A DNA stretch of 28,853 bases, from the IMG/VR virus record IMGVR_UViG_3300024433_000037, positions 1 to 28,853 of that record; one strand, written 5' to 3'. The notes below the pieces were generated by a model that saw only the letters and a list, made by a program, of their open reading frames with translations, made no database searches and was not told the DNA's origin. Shown in pieces: positions 5,483 to 15,300 of the stretch. This DNA is from a virus. Position 1 is the first letter of the stretch. Each line of letters starts with the position of its first letter. The position numbers and the translations under genes were made by a program.

Positions 5483-6081
5483 AAATATATGACTGCGAAC
5501 AACGATCTGATCTGTGGCGGGCACTCAGGCTCGGCAAGATAACAGGCTCGAACGCTGACCGACTTTTAACTGACCCTAAGCGTAAGACGTATGCACAGGA
5601 GCTGCTTGTAGAGCTGCTCACAGAGAGTGAAGAAGATAGATTTGTGAGCGATGCAATGCAATGGGGCATCGATCAAGAACCTAACGCGATTCTCTGGTAC
5701 GAGCTCGAGACAGGCTCATCAGTGAAGCCCGTGGGGTTCGTCATCAGTGGCGACAACGATAATTTCGGGGCATCACCTGATGGACTCGTCGGTGAAGACG
5801 GTCTAATCGAAGTCAAGTGCCCTGGCTCTCGCGCACATCTCGATCACTTGGAGCACGGGCCTGGAAGCAAGTATCTTCAACAAATGCAGTGGCAGATGTA
5901 TGTGACAGACCGCCAGTGGTGCGATTTCGTTTCCTACAGCCCACGCTTTGACGAAGACCTGCAAGGCTGCATCTTCAGAATACAAAGAGACCCTCCCCAA
6001 ATCGGGAAGCTTATCGCCGGAGCTGACAAAGTACTGTCACACATGGAGCGATTCAAGCGCAAAGTGATAAAAAGCTTTTAA
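5479..6081 (+). CDS. YqaJ/lambda-type 5'-3' exonuclease
   Basis: 200 aa, the usual length. EQRSDLWRALRLGKITGSNA opens the YqaJ fold. The catalytic residues are visible: Glu67 in MQWGIDQEP, Asp101 in ASPDG, Glu111 and Lys113 in LIEVKCP, and the Gln-rich YLQQMQWQMYV helix at 132-142. Such enzymes resect double-stranded ends to leave 3' single strands for the annealing protein encoded just upstream in 4-bp overlap. With SSB on the other arm it forms a complete recombination set, probably important for making concatemers or repairing ends before packaging. Confidence 0.95.
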   Translation: MKIYDCEQRSDLWRALRLGKITGSNADRLLTDPKRKTYAQELLVELLTESEEDRFVSDAMQWGIDQEPNAILWYELETGSSVKPVGFVISGDNDNFGASPDGLVGEDGLIEVKCPGSRAHLDHLEHGPGSKYLQQMQWQMYVTDRQWCDFVSYSPRFDEDLQGCIFRIQRDPPQIGKLIAGADKVLSHMERFKRKVIKSF

Positions 6082-6125
6082 GGCGTTCTAAGAACAAGAA
6101 GAAGATAACGACACCAACAGAGGAG

Positions 6126-6350
6126 ATGATGATGACACTTTATAAACAATTTGAGAATTACTTCAACACAAGATGTTTTGTGATGAAGGTTCTTGTGGGC
6201 GTGGCATTCATGACCGCGATTTACTGTGCTCCAGCCATGGTGGTAAGGGGCATTCAAAATGGCAGCAAACTGGGAGAAGTCGTTTTTAATGTGACCCATC
6301 CAAACCCGCTTGGCCAAATGTCTTTTGACGCATCTGATTTCGAAAAATAA
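6126..6350 (+). CDS. Small membrane protein with FNVTHPNPLGQM motif (paralogue A)
   Basis: 74 aa; three ATGs follow GGAG, and the third (6132) has the best spacing. A hydrophobic segment (residues about 20-41: VMKVLVGVAFMTAIYCAPAM) precedes GEVVFNVTHPNPLGQMSFDA near the C-terminus. The next gene has the same plan and motif, so they are a tandem duplication. The hydrophobic helix could be a membrane anchor or an uncleaved signal, placing the motif on the periplasmic side or in the cytoplasm depending on orientation. No known family is recognised. Confidence 0.7.
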   Translation: MMMTLYKQFENYFNTRCFVMKVLVGVAFMTAIYCAPAMVVRGIQNGSKLGEVVFNVTHPNPLGQMSFDASDFEK

Positions 6351-6357
6351 GGATAAA

Positions 6358-6624
6358 ATGAAAATGAAGCTATTAAATAACAACGAAACTAAATATATCT
6401 GCGGCGCAACATTCTTAAGCACGATTACCGGCGCTCTTGTTGCAGTCGAGGTCTATAACGCACCGGCATCTATCGCTCAAAACACCGGCACATACAATCA
6501 ATGGGGCTCAGCGGTGGGAGAGGCCATTTTCAATGTGACTCACCCAGACCCGCTTGGACAGATGACGTATACGGCAGCCGATTTTGCGCCGGCAGCGGAA
6601 AAGAGCAATGAAGGAAACAAGTAA
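6358..6624 (+). CDS. Small membrane protein with FNVTHPDPLGQM motif (paralogue B)
   Basis: 88 aa from ATG 6358, seven bases after the previous stop and preceded by AAGGA; the frame continues upstream but overlaps paralogue A. A moderately hydrophobic stretch, YICGATFLSTITGALVAVEV, is followed by YNAPASIA, then VGEAIFNVTHPDPLGQMTYT and a short charged tail. Alignment with paralogue A is by eye: APA, then G(E)xxFNVTHPxPLGQM, then AxDF. Both sit in the plus arm between recombination and packaging genes. Role unknown. Confidence 0.7.
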   Translation: MKMKLLNNNETKYICGATFLSTITGALVAVEVYNAPASIAQNTGTYNQWGSAVGEAIFNVTHPDPLGQMTYTAADFAPAAEKSNEGNK

Positions 6625-6639
6625 TGATTTAAGCTAAAA

Positions 6640-6655
6640 TGTTCCACATGAAACA
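6640..6655. promoter_or_regulatory. parS-like 16-bp element
   Basis: TGTTCCACATGAAACA differs at one central base (A for G) from TGTTYCACGTGRAACA, the consensus of chromosomal ParB-binding parS sites. It lies between paralogue B and the gene at 6670, just upstream of that gene's ribosome site. No ParA or ParB gene is seen in the window. It may be coincidence. Confidence 0.35.
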
Positions 6656-6669
6656 AGGGAGGCCTTAAT

Positions 6670-6978
6670 TTGAACATCAGCATCTTAAAAGAGCTAGCAG
6701 AGATAGAAGACTTTGTGCGCACGACATCAAAAGAAGAGGACGTTCTTGGGTTCAACGTGCTGGTCTCTAAGCACCCGGGCAAGAGTTACGTTCTTGCCAA
6801 GGGTGAGGTTCAGCAAAAAGCAAAATACGTCCTTCCGGTGCAGCTAGACAACGCTAACCCGATTCACCGCCCGCTCATCGCAAACGCGATACATCGCGGG
6901 ATGTATGGGGAAGAGCTGAGTCCTGAGGCTATGGAAAATGCTATGGTCGAGATGTCTGACGATATATACGAAAACTAG
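6670..6978 (+). CDS. Hypothetical protein
   Basis: 102 aa from TTG at 6670, supported by GGGAGG seven bases upstream. It is helical at the N-terminus (ISILKELAEIEDFVRTT), with mixed strand in the middle (SYVLAKGEVQQKAKYVLPVQ) and an acidic C-terminus. No signal, membrane segment or catalytic motif is recognised. It is co-directional with and 8 bases before the Cys-rich protein that precedes the large terminase, so a packaging accessory or early role are both possible. Confidence 0.65.
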   Translation: MNISILKELAEIEDFVRTTSKEEDVLGFNVLVSKHPGKSYVLAKGEVQQKAKYVLPVQLDNANPIHRPLIANAIHRGMYGEELSPEAMENAMVEMSDDIYEN

Positions 6979-6986
6979 GAGTTCAC

Positions 6987-7232
6987 ATGTCGAAGCATAT
7001 TGATGTAAAAGTGTCTACAAAGTTCTGCAGAGGGGACAAACATAATTTCATGCCCATCACGTGGAGAGTGTCTGCATCATCACGTTCAGCCACGGAATTC
7101 GCTTGCAGTTACTGTATGACAACAATCGAGAAACGGGACCTGGAAGTGATTAACTGTTGTCGAAATGAAGAGATAGACAAAGATATAGAGAAGGCGCAGA
7201 AGAAGGTTGAAGAAGATAAGAAGCCTAAGTGA
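6987..7232 (+). CDS. Small Cys/His zinc-ribbon-like protein
   Basis: 81 aa with AGGAG before the ATG. Cys14, His19, Cys40 and Cys43 (C-x4-H, then CSYC) could bind one zinc ion, with a further Cys57-Cys58. The C-terminal 25 residues are Lys/Glu-rich and helical. The stop overlaps the GTG start of the large terminase (GTGA), indicating translational coupling. Small zinc-binding proteins next to packaging genes are common in phages, but none is specifically recognised here. Confidence 0.65.
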   Translation: MSKHIDVKVSTKFCRGDKHNFMPITWRVSASSRSATEFACSYCMTTIEKRDLEVINCCRNEEIDKDIEKAQKKVEEDKKPK

Positions 7233-8584
7233 CTGACGTCCTGGCCAAGTTCGTAGCAAGACCTTATCAGCAGAAGGCCCTCAGGGCCTTTTTAATAGAC
7301 GGTGTAAAGCGTTTTTTGATCGTTGCCCACCGCAGAAGCGGAAAAGACACAATGTCTTTCCAGATGCTGTGGATGGGTGCCTTAATGAGGCCGGGGCTGT
7401 ACTATCATTTGTTGCCCAAGATAGGCCAAAGTATGCAAGTCGTGTGGCATGGGAAGGGCAAGGATGGGACGGGCTTCAGGGAATATATCCCTAAAGAGGT
7501 CGTCGCTCAGGTCAATCATTCTACAATGACAATCACGCTTGTAAACGGCTCCCGAATCAGAATAACGGGGGCGGATAACTACGAGGCATTGATCGGTTCT
7601 AACCCGCTTGGCATCGTGTTTAGTGAGATGCAAAGCATTGATGTTCGGGCGTGGTCTTATCTGCGACCTATACTGGCCGAGAACAACGGATTCGCAATAT
7701 TTCTCGGAACCCCGCGTGGGCTCAACGCGTTTTATGACCTGTACGAGAGCACAAAAGACAATCCATCCTGGCACACCGAGGTCCTGACGGTGGACGACAC
7801 CAGGAACTGGAATGGAACGCCCGTTATATCTTCTGAGATTATCGATGAAGAGCGGCGAGCTGGCATGTCAGAGGAAATTATCCAGCAGGAGTTCTTTTGC
7901 GACTGGACAAGTGCAATTCAGAACAGCTACTTCTCTAACGAGATGAAAATCATTCGGGAGAAAAACAACATTCGAGAGTTCGAACTGGACAAGAATCTAC
8001 TCATCTTTACGTCCTGGGATTTGGGGATTTCAGACTCGATGTGCGTCGGTTTCTACCAATGCAAGCCTAATGGCGATATACATTGCTTTGACTACATAGA
8101 AGAAAGCGGACACGGCCTAGAGTATTACATCGATCAATTACATTTAAAACGACAACAGTACGGCTTTACACGATACGGCACGCACTTCTTCCCTCATGAC
8201 GTAAAGGTTCGAGAGCTCGGCACAGGAAAGACTCGATTCGAATTACTGAGAAAAGCGGGCCTAGAAGTCTATGTCGTCCCCCGCACCAGCATACAAGAAC
8301 GAATCCAATGCGCACGATCTCTATTGCCCGAGATGGTCATCCATCCACGCTGCAAACGGCTCATCAGATGTCTTGACGAGTTTCACGCAAAGCAAGATGA
8401 GAAGAAGGGCATATCGACAGGACCAAACCATGACTGGAGCTCTCATGGGGCGGACTGCCTAACTTATTTCGCGACGGGCTTTCTGCACTCTGTCGACCCA
8501 GAGCGAGCCCGCAAGATTACGAGCTACGCTAAGCTATATCCCATCAGCTCAAAGGCGACTGCAAATCAGGTCAAGCTCGGCTAG
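7229..8584 (+). CDS. terL: Terminase large subunit
   Basis: 451 aa from GTG. ATPase half: Walker A-like AHRRSGKD at 33-40, Walker B with its catalytic Glu in LGIVFSEM (127-134), and the coupling motif FLGTPRG (158-164). Nuclease half: SWDLGISDS around Asp264 and Asp269 and a distal HDWSSHGADCL. It cuts and pumps DNA into the prohead through the portal. It is unusual that it sits on the opposite strand from the small terminase (27780-28295), portal and capsid genes, at the end of the recombination arm. Its last 36 bases overlap the convergent gene at 8549-8857. It is the most conserved gene here and the best one for placing the phage. Confidence 0.96.
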   Translation: MTDVLAKFVARPYQQKALRAFLIDGVKRFLIVAHRRSGKDTMSFQMLWMGALMRPGLYYHLLPKIGQSMQVVWHGKGKDGTGFREYIPKEVVAQVNHSTMTITLVNGSRIRITGADNYEALIGSNPLGIVFSEMQSIDVRAWSYLRPILAENNGFAIFLGTPRGLNAFYDLYESTKDNPSWHTEVLTVDDTRNWNGTPVISSEIIDEERRAGMSEEIIQQEFFCDWTSAIQNSYFSNEMKIIREKNNIREFELDKNLLIFTSWDLGISDSMCVGFYQCKPNGDIHCFDYIEESGHGLEYYIDQLHLKRQQYGFTRYGTHFFPHDVKVRELGTGKTRFELLRKAGLEVYVVPRTSIQERIQCARSLLPEMVIHPRCKRLIRCLDEFHAKQDEKKGISTGPNHDWSSHGADCLTYFATGFLHSVDPERARKITSYAKLYPISSKATANQVKLG

Positions 8585-8857
8585 GGCTATCCTGCGCCTG
8601 TCTTGAACCATCATCACATATTCGAAGTCATCATTACCTGTCCATGCCTCTATAGACCAGGGCGTAACATCAACCTTGCCAGACAAGGCATCTTCCGGAA
8701 GGAAGAAAACATCCTCTAGCTTGTCCTCAATAAGAACTTCTAAAGCTTCTTCGACGACATTGTCATCTCCGATAAGCTTAGAAGACCCAAACGCAACAAC
8801 GCCTGCTGCCACAATAAGCGCTATCACAATGACTGCTCCACCATCTAATATTTTCAT
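8549..8857 (-). CDS. Small N-terminally anchored membrane protein
   Basis: 102 aa; GGAGG stands six bases before the ATG. GGAVIVIALIVAAGVVAF (residues about 6-23) is a clear membrane helix, followed by SSKLIGDDNVVEEALEVLIE, a pattern (membrane helix, then VVEE-type acidic helix) frequent in small phage membrane proteins near tail genes. It is the last gene of the long minus arm and overlaps terL tail-to-tail. It may take part in lysis (holin or spanin-like), but no defining motif or lipobox is seen. Confidence 0.65.
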   Translation of the reverse strand: MKILDGGAVIVIALIVAAGVVAFGSSKLIGDDNVVEEALEVLIEDKLEDVFFLPEDALSGKVDVTPWSIEAWTGNDDFEYVMMVQDRRRIALAELDLICSRL

Positions 8858-8879
8858 CCTCTGCCTCCATGCAGGTTGG

Positions 8880-9203
8880 CTACTCAGGCTTCTTCTCCTT
8901 TAGCTTAGCCGCTTTTTCCTTGTCTTTCTTCTCTTCCTTTATGACGGCTTCAAAGCCTTCGGGCATAGGGTGCTTGTCTTTAATCGCCTTTACGTGTGCA
9001 GACCAGACATCAAAGCCGTCGTGATAAATCATGTCGAGCTGCTCGCCCGGTGTTCCGTACTCGCTCATCCGACTCAGCCGGGTCTTTTCTACCTTGCGAT
9101 TAACCTCAGATTCAGCCCAGGCAGTTTCCCGGGCTTTGACTTCTTTGATTTCCGCTTCGGTTAGCTCTACTTCTATGCCGTTTACTTTCTTAGTCAATAT
9201 CAT
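8880..9203 (-). CDS. Tail fibre-associated protein (assembly-chaperone-like)
   Basis: 107 aa; its ATG overlaps the tail fibre stop (ATGA). RMSEYGTPGEQLDMIYHDGF followed by DVWSAHVKAIKDKHPMPEGF is a pattern shared by many small proteins encoded just after phage tail fibres. The N-terminus is helical and charged, and the C-terminus ends in a Lys/Glu run. Such proteins are thought to help fibre folding or attachment. Position and motif support the call; direct proof of chaperone activity is lacking for most of the family. Confidence 0.65.
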   Translation of the reverse strand: MILTKKVNGIEVELTEAEIKEVKARETAWAESEVNRKVEKTRLSRMSEYGTPGEQLDMIYHDGFDVWSAHVKAIKDKHPMPEGFEAVIKEEKKDKEKAAKLKEKKPE

Positions 9204-12200
9204 GATGCTTTTATCCCGTACAATGTAATCTCTCCGGTCGATAGATTTCCAGCAGACGTGTAGAACTGAATCGCGTCAACATCTTCAGCAGCTTGACGTG
9301 TAGCGCCCCCTGAACAATGCTCATCTCCACCGCTTACTCTATATTGTAATTCATACGTTATGTCTGTATGAGCTATATCTGACGGTCTGTATATAGTCAA
9401 AGTGCCGGATAAGCCCGTGGACGGCGCGTTGTGAAACGTTCCTGCCCCGGTCAGCTGAATTGTCGTCGCAACAGCGCTGACTGTGCCAGTGATCGTAGAG
9501 CTAGCTGCTCCCAGCGAGATGTTCGTATAGTGATAATCATTTGTCGAGCTATCAAACGTAGATCCATTGTCTGTGCTTGTTCTCATGTTAAACGTTCCGC
9601 TTGAAACCGGGACGACATTAGAAAACACGACAACGTAAGCTCTGTACGTAGACGACAAATTTGTAAACTCAACCGTGGCGTCTGTTGATATGGTCGTTGT
9701 CGCAATGAGCACATAGTCGGCTCCTGACGCGCTAATAGTCGCTTGCGTCGTCGCATCTAGAGCATCGATGTTCGATAGAGTCATCGTGCCACCGTTGTCC
9801 GAGAGTATCGCTGTACCATTGACGCTATAAGAGTTGCTCGCAAGAATGTTTACACTCTTCGCCGTAATCGCGCCATCCTTTTTCCAGGACAGGTAGGTTG
9901 GCAGAACAACTTGAATTTCATTGAGAACTGGCGCGGTTGCAAGCGTGTTTGCTGTTCGCGTGATGCGAATCATGAAGTAACCGCCAGCTCCTACGGCAGC
10001 TCCGGCCAGGTCTAAGTTGTTAAACGAAATCGTTCCGGTATTTTGAAACCCGTTTGTCCCATCAGTCGGTACAAATGCATTCCATGTGCCGACCCCTGTT
10101 GAGTGCTCCCAGGTTGCTTCGATTGGCGCGCTGGCGGGGGTGGTTATAATAACTACGATTTCAGAAAATTCTGTCGTCGTGTAGCCGATGGTAAACGTGT
10201 CGTTGTCTGCTGCAAATGCAGTGATGCCGCCCGCTCCGCCAGATGCGAGCGCTGCTGTAACATCAACTGCGACGTTCAATATGTTGGAAGCGTTTGCATC
10301 AGAACCTGACGTGTGTAACAGGGGATTAATCTTAGAGTTAACTTTCAACGCGCTGATGTCAGTTGACGATTGCTCGCCCGTTCTCATCACTTGAAGCCCG
10401 TAGATTTCACCGGCCAGGGCCGCAGTCTCATCTATATTTACAAGCATGGACGTTTCATTTTCGCCCGCGTACACCTCATCAGTCACATGATTGATTGTAA
10501 TTGCTCGGCCATCGACATAAGTGCTCGAATCTATATCAATTTGTACAGCACTTTGCGCGTTTGCTGTGAGCGTCTCATTGACCGAGTAGCTGCCGTCTAA
10601 CGCAAGATTGCCAGTTGAGTGCGTAAGCGTGACATCCCCTGCACCAAAGTCTAAGACAACAGTGCTCGGCCACAGAATCTTGCCGGCCGCATCAATCGCC
10701 ATTCGCTCAACCAGGGCTTGTGAGCCTGCATTGGTGAAGAACTTAATCTCACCCGGCATGTCATTGTTGCCCGGCGTCCCATCCACCAGCATTCTGATTT
10801 CAGCTGCAAGCTCGTAGTCTGTTCCGTCATATCCAGCGGCAATATACTTAGACAGAACGTTATTGTCGGCGACTATTGTCGGCGTGTCATGCGTGCCGTT
10901 ACTTCTAAGATTTATAATATGACCGCCGTAAGCGGCTGTGTCTGTGTGACGATGAAGCGTCAATCCGCCTAAGTCCTGCGCAGCTTCAGAGTGAATTTCA
11001 ACATCAGCGTTAACAGTCGAGCCCGCAATGGTGTGTGAAGTGTCACCGTCTTCGCCATACACCATAGATTTATTTATTCTAAATGTATCTGCTGACTCGT
11101 CCCAAGATATTTTGGGGGTGCCCGTCACGTTTACAGTCAACAAGTCAGCGTCAGCATCCCCGCCTGGGTCGACATCTAGCCCCCGAGCGTCAACAACAAC
11201 GTTACCCGTTCCGTCCGGCGTAAGCGTGATGTTGCCGTCCGTGTCAGTGCTCGTAATAGCGTTTCCATCAAGCCTTAGGTTGTCTACATTTAACTGTGTA
11301 ATTCCGGACACGACGTCTACGTCACTAATCGTGACACTCGAATCTTGAAGAAGCTTGCCGGTTGTCGAGTCAAAACGAGCCGCAGCGTTATCGGTTGATG
11401 AAGCTGGACCTACAACGTCTCCAACTGGCGCAAGGTCGGCAATGCTTTGCGCTGTCACAGTCTTAATGTTATCGCTGTCATCTGCGTCCTGGATGACGAC
11501 TTTGTCAGTCCCGGCAACTGTAGCCGTTGCGATAGATGTCCCTGACACGAGGTTCGTTAGTGCATTTGCGGCTGTGCTCGCACCTGTGCCCCCATCGGCA
11601 ACAGCAACATCTGTTCCGCCGGGTCCGTAGTAGTCAGTTCCCTCGGCTGCAATGCTCAATGTTCCGACACTTGCGGCTGTCGTGTTCTTCACGATGCCGG
11701 TTGCTAGGTCGCCTAAGACCTGAGCCTCAGGAAGCAGGGATTCAGCTGTTCCAAGCACGTAATCAACAGCGTTCAAAAATGGATTTGATAGAGATGTAGC
11801 CGCTATGGTCGTAACGTCATCAGGTGAATCGCCTGCATCCCCGCGGCCAATCCAGAGTTCGTTATCATCAAGTATCGGAAGCTTAAGATTACCCTCACGA
11901 TAGCTCGGCGTAATGCGTTCAGAGCGGTTGTACCGCAACCCAAGCTGGTGTAATTCTGTTTCAATCTGCTTGTCGTACATAACGTTGTCGTTGAAATCAT
12001 TGTTCAGGTCAGCCTTTTTCAGGGTGACGGACTGGTCATACACGGCCGTTCTGTCAATGTCCTTATCGCCGACAATCGTAATAATGTCATTTCCAACCGC
12101 GCCCGTGACCAGGACGACCGTACCGCCAGACGCAGTGTTCGCGCCAGTCACCGTGTAATGAGTCGTCAAGGTTAGAAGGTCAGCCGCATCATCAGGAGAT

Positions 12201-12334
12201 GAGCCATCTACCCGCTGGTACACTTTCAGGTCGGCATCAGACTTTATCGGGAAGGTATAGCTAAAGGTCGTCTGCAAACTGGTCGCAACGTACTGTACTC
12301 GTGTTGCTACGCTATTAATCGAAATGTTAGCCAT
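9200..12334 (-). CDS. Tail fibre protein with T7 gp17-like N-terminus
   Basis: 1044 aa. Residues 1 to about 150 (FSYTFPIKSDADLKVYQR, DRTAVYDQSVTLKKADLN, HQLGLRYNRSER) match the T7-type fibre N-terminal domain that docks to the tail. A long Thr/Ser/Asp-rich central region follows, with the motif GPASSTDNAAARFD and repeated beta-rich segments. A domain around residues 725-810 resembles one in the nozzle protein. The end, GEITLYGIKAS, is typical of fibre tips. It should bind the host receptor. It follows the large internal protein without a gap and is followed by a fibre-associated protein in 4-bp overlap. Confidence 0.9.
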   Translation of the reverse strand: MANISINSVATRVQYVATSLQTTFSYTFPIKSDADLKVYQRVDGSSPDDAADLLTLTTHYTVTGANTASGGTVVLVTGAVGNDIITIVGDKDIDRTAVYDQSVTLKKADLNNDFNDNVMYDKQIETELHQLGLRYNRSERITPSYREGNLKLPILDDNELWIGRGDAGDSPDDVTTIAATSLSNPFLNAVDYVLGTAESLLPEAQVLGDLATGIVKNTTAASVGTLSIAAEGTDYYGPGGTDVAVADGGTGASTAANALTNLVSGTSIATATVAGTDKVVIQDADDSDNIKTVTAQSIADLAPVGDVVGPASSTDNAAARFDSTTGKLLQDSSVTISDVDVVSGITQLNVDNLRLDGNAITSTDTDGNITLTPDGTGNVVVDARGLDVDPGGDADADLLTVNVTGTPKISWDESADTFRINKSMVYGEDGDTSHTIAGSTVNADVEIHSEAAQDLGGLTLHRHTDTAAYGGHIINLRSNGTHDTPTIVADNNVLSKYIAAGYDGTDYELAAEIRMLVDGTPGNNDMPGEIKFFTNAGSQALVERMAIDAAGKILWPSTVVLDFGAGDVTLTHSTGNLALDGSYSVNETLTANAQSAVQIDIDSSTYVDGRAITINHVTDEVYAGENETSMLVNIDETAALAGEIYGLQVMRTGEQSSTDISALKVNSKINPLLHTSGSDANASNILNVAVDVTAALASGGAGGITAFAADNDTFTIGYTTTEFSEIVVIITTPASAPIEATWEHSTGVGTWNAFVPTDGTNGFQNTGTISFNNLDLAGAAVGAGGYFMIRITRTANTLATAPVLNEIQVVLPTYLSWKKDGAITAKSVNILASNSYSVNGTAILSDNGGTMTLSNIDALDATTQATISASGADYVLIATTTISTDATVEFTNLSSTYRAYVVVFSNVVPVSSGTFNMRTSTDNGSTFDSSTNDYHYTNISLGAASSTITGTVSAVATTIQLTGAGTFHNAPSTGLSGTLTIYRPSDIAHTDITYELQYRVSGGDEHCSGGATRQAAEDVDAIQFYTSAGNLSTGEITLYGIKAS

Positions 12335-15300
12335 CTATGAAGTCTCCCTTGCACCCAAGCTGGTGGATACCTTTTTGGTGATCTGTTTGTTTAGATAATA
12401 TAAGTAGAATAAGTTCTGGTATGGGAAAAGGCGCATAATCTTTTCTGCATCCTTTGTCGTAAATACATCCTCACCCCGTATGGACCGTGACGCTTTATTG
12501 AGTATATAAGCCAAGTCTTCTACAGCGCCAATCGTTGGCCCTGCCCACGCTCCAAGCACGCCTCGAGACTGATACCTAGACACGCCGTTCGCTCCAATCA
12601 GTTTTCCGAACATGTTATAGCCTTCCATGATGACGCCTATCAGACCGCTTCTATCAATGGCCTCTTGGGTGACCTTCTTTACGCTAAGGTCTAGCTCTTC
12701 CTCCGGGAATTTGAGCTTGCTCGTTGCTGCATATTGCAGAGCCGCTAGGGATAGCATGGTCACGACGCCCATATAGAAGTTGGCATCATTCCGAGAAAGC
12801 CCGGATATAAGAAGCTTGTTGTGCGTCGCAATCTGGAAAGTCTTGAACTGCAATAACGTGCGGCCAAGCTCAGTCCTTGCAAACAGGGGCAGGTCGCCCG
12901 CGCCAGGCTCGATGATTGTGCTGACCACGTCGTCATAGATTGAAGAGGTGAAGCGCCTGTAAGCAGAAGCTACTTCAGGAACATCAACATTCCAGTCGCC
13001 ATATTCAGTGTAATACGACCCGCCTTCTTTCCCGCCAGTCTTCTTCCATTGCTGATGCACCGTTCTCCAGTGCTCCTCACCAAGGCCAAGAGCGTTTAAG
13101 CGTATACGCTCGTCTCGCCCCATCTTGCCCGTACGTGCCCACTTATCAATGACGCGCAGGGTCCGGCTGATTGATATGTTCCCAGCCATGAATTGAACCG
13201 AGTCCTGCCATAAATTCATACCCGACAGGTTCAATGTGCCCTGGGCTACAGCGTCTAAACCACGGCTGACAGGACCTGTCTGAAACGCTGACCCATCGTG
13301 ATCTAAAAAGCTCTTCACTCTCTGGCCGTTCATTTTGTTGCTAACAAACCCTAAATCCTGCAAGAGCTCTTTGTTCTTTATCCCGGCAACGCTGGTTTTA
13401 AGCAGGGGCTTGAGCCCGTTATAGATGACGGGCATCACCCCGTTGCGGACAACCATGGCCCCGACATCCTGGATGCTCGCCAAAACCACGAAACCCATAA
13501 GCCTGGCTACGTTCCACTTCCGGAAGTTGCTTAGCAGCTGAGATGTGGCTGAGCCCATCGTGTTTGGGCCTGCACCATAGATGCCAATGATGGTCTCTAT
13601 GCCGCCCTGGATGTCCTTCTTGTTCGACTCAAACGCCTTTTCTAGCTTTGCGTTCTCGGCAGGGGTCTTTCCGACCTTGGCAGCCTCCAGCTCAGAGCGG
13701 AGCTCTTCCTCAAAGTGGGCCAATATGTCCATGTTTGTGGCGGGGGACTCTAGCATCTCAATTGAGGCTTCTAGGGCTTCTATTTCTTTGTGAGCAAGCA
13801 ATGACTTTTCACTTCCCTCTGGATACTTCTCTAAAAGAGACTCTTTGACAGACTTCTTATCAAGCAGCTTTGCAATCTTGGCCTTGTTCTTCTCCACGAT
13901 GCCCAGACGTTCCCCCATTTTGGCCATTTCGATGACCGGAATCATGCCCCTGGAGTAAATAGATGAAACCTGAGATGCGGACTGAAGCGTCCAGTCCCGT
14001 ATAACCTTGTCGGGAATCAGGAAGTGTCGATTCTTTAAAGGCTTCGACTTACCAGAGGAGAGATATCTTTGCATCACCGGATTCAAAAGCTTGTTTTCGC
14101 TTCTGCCTAAGACGTTATCAAGCGTCTGCCTAACCACAGAATCTATGTGCTCATCACCCTTTAGCACCTGCCTGACTCGGCCTTTTGAGTCCTTCAGGTC
14201 TTTAGGAATGGCATCGCTAAACTCTTTCTCAACCCTTTTCAGGTTTTCCTTCGCAGAAGTTATCTTATTCTTATCACCAGAGCGCCTTGACCGGGTAAGG
14301 CCAGACTTGGCCGCCGTTATTCTCTTCTCGTACTCTTCAATCAAAGGCTGAAAGGACTTGAGCTCTTCGTTCTTTTCCGCAAACCAAGGACGAATTGCTT
14401 CCTTAAACCCTTCTGGGTTCTCTTTAATCTTTTGAGTGTTATAAACCCGCGTAAAGTACCCATCTGCCGTGGAAACACTTACGTTCTCAGGTAACATGCC
14501 CAACTTGATGGCTGCATCCCGAAGCGGGTTAAAGACGTTCTCTATCAAATGCTGTGCGCCAGCTTGAACAGATGGGTCTGTGTGTATCCCACCGTCGATG
14601 ATGGCCATTGAGACCTGTGAATCCCAGGTATCGAAGTCTAACCCCTCGGAAGACAGCTTAGACCTGGCCGGCTTAAATGGCCCGCTCTCAACGCCGCGCT
14701 GATTGAAGTAGATAGACTGGTAGTCCACCATCGTCTTCCCAATTTTTCCTTGGGCTTTTTTAATGTCTGTTTCTAAAGAGGTCTCTCTTGACCAGCTGCC
14801 ATGCTCCGGAAGGTTCTTCTTTTTGACAATGTTGTAGCTGAACAATGCATCAACCGCTTGCCTGGAAGCCAAGAAAGGAGAGTTGGACATTCGCAATATG
14901 GGGTTAAACCCTGGAGCTCTAGCCAATATGCCGCCTAAGTCGGCAAAGCGCTCGCTCTCTTTTAAGTAAGCTTCATCAACAGATGCTGCTGATAGACTCT
15001 CTGACCTGGGCCCAGACTGAAGCGTCTCACTGCTGCCGCCCAACACCCTTGCGTTGTCTTTTGCAGCCTGCCGACCAATAGCGCTTCCGTTTAGAGCTGC
15101 CCCCAAGCCACCTGTTACCCCACCAAACATGGCGGTTCCCATCACATTGAACACTGACTCTTCAAGGCTTCTGACTTGCTGTGTCGGAGACAGTAGTGCT
15201 TCTGAAGCTATGCCTGCCCCGGTTAATGCTGCCGCACCCATTAAGGCGCTTTTCCCAACGCCGTATGCAGCCTCGGCCCTTTTAAAGACCGCGCCACCCG

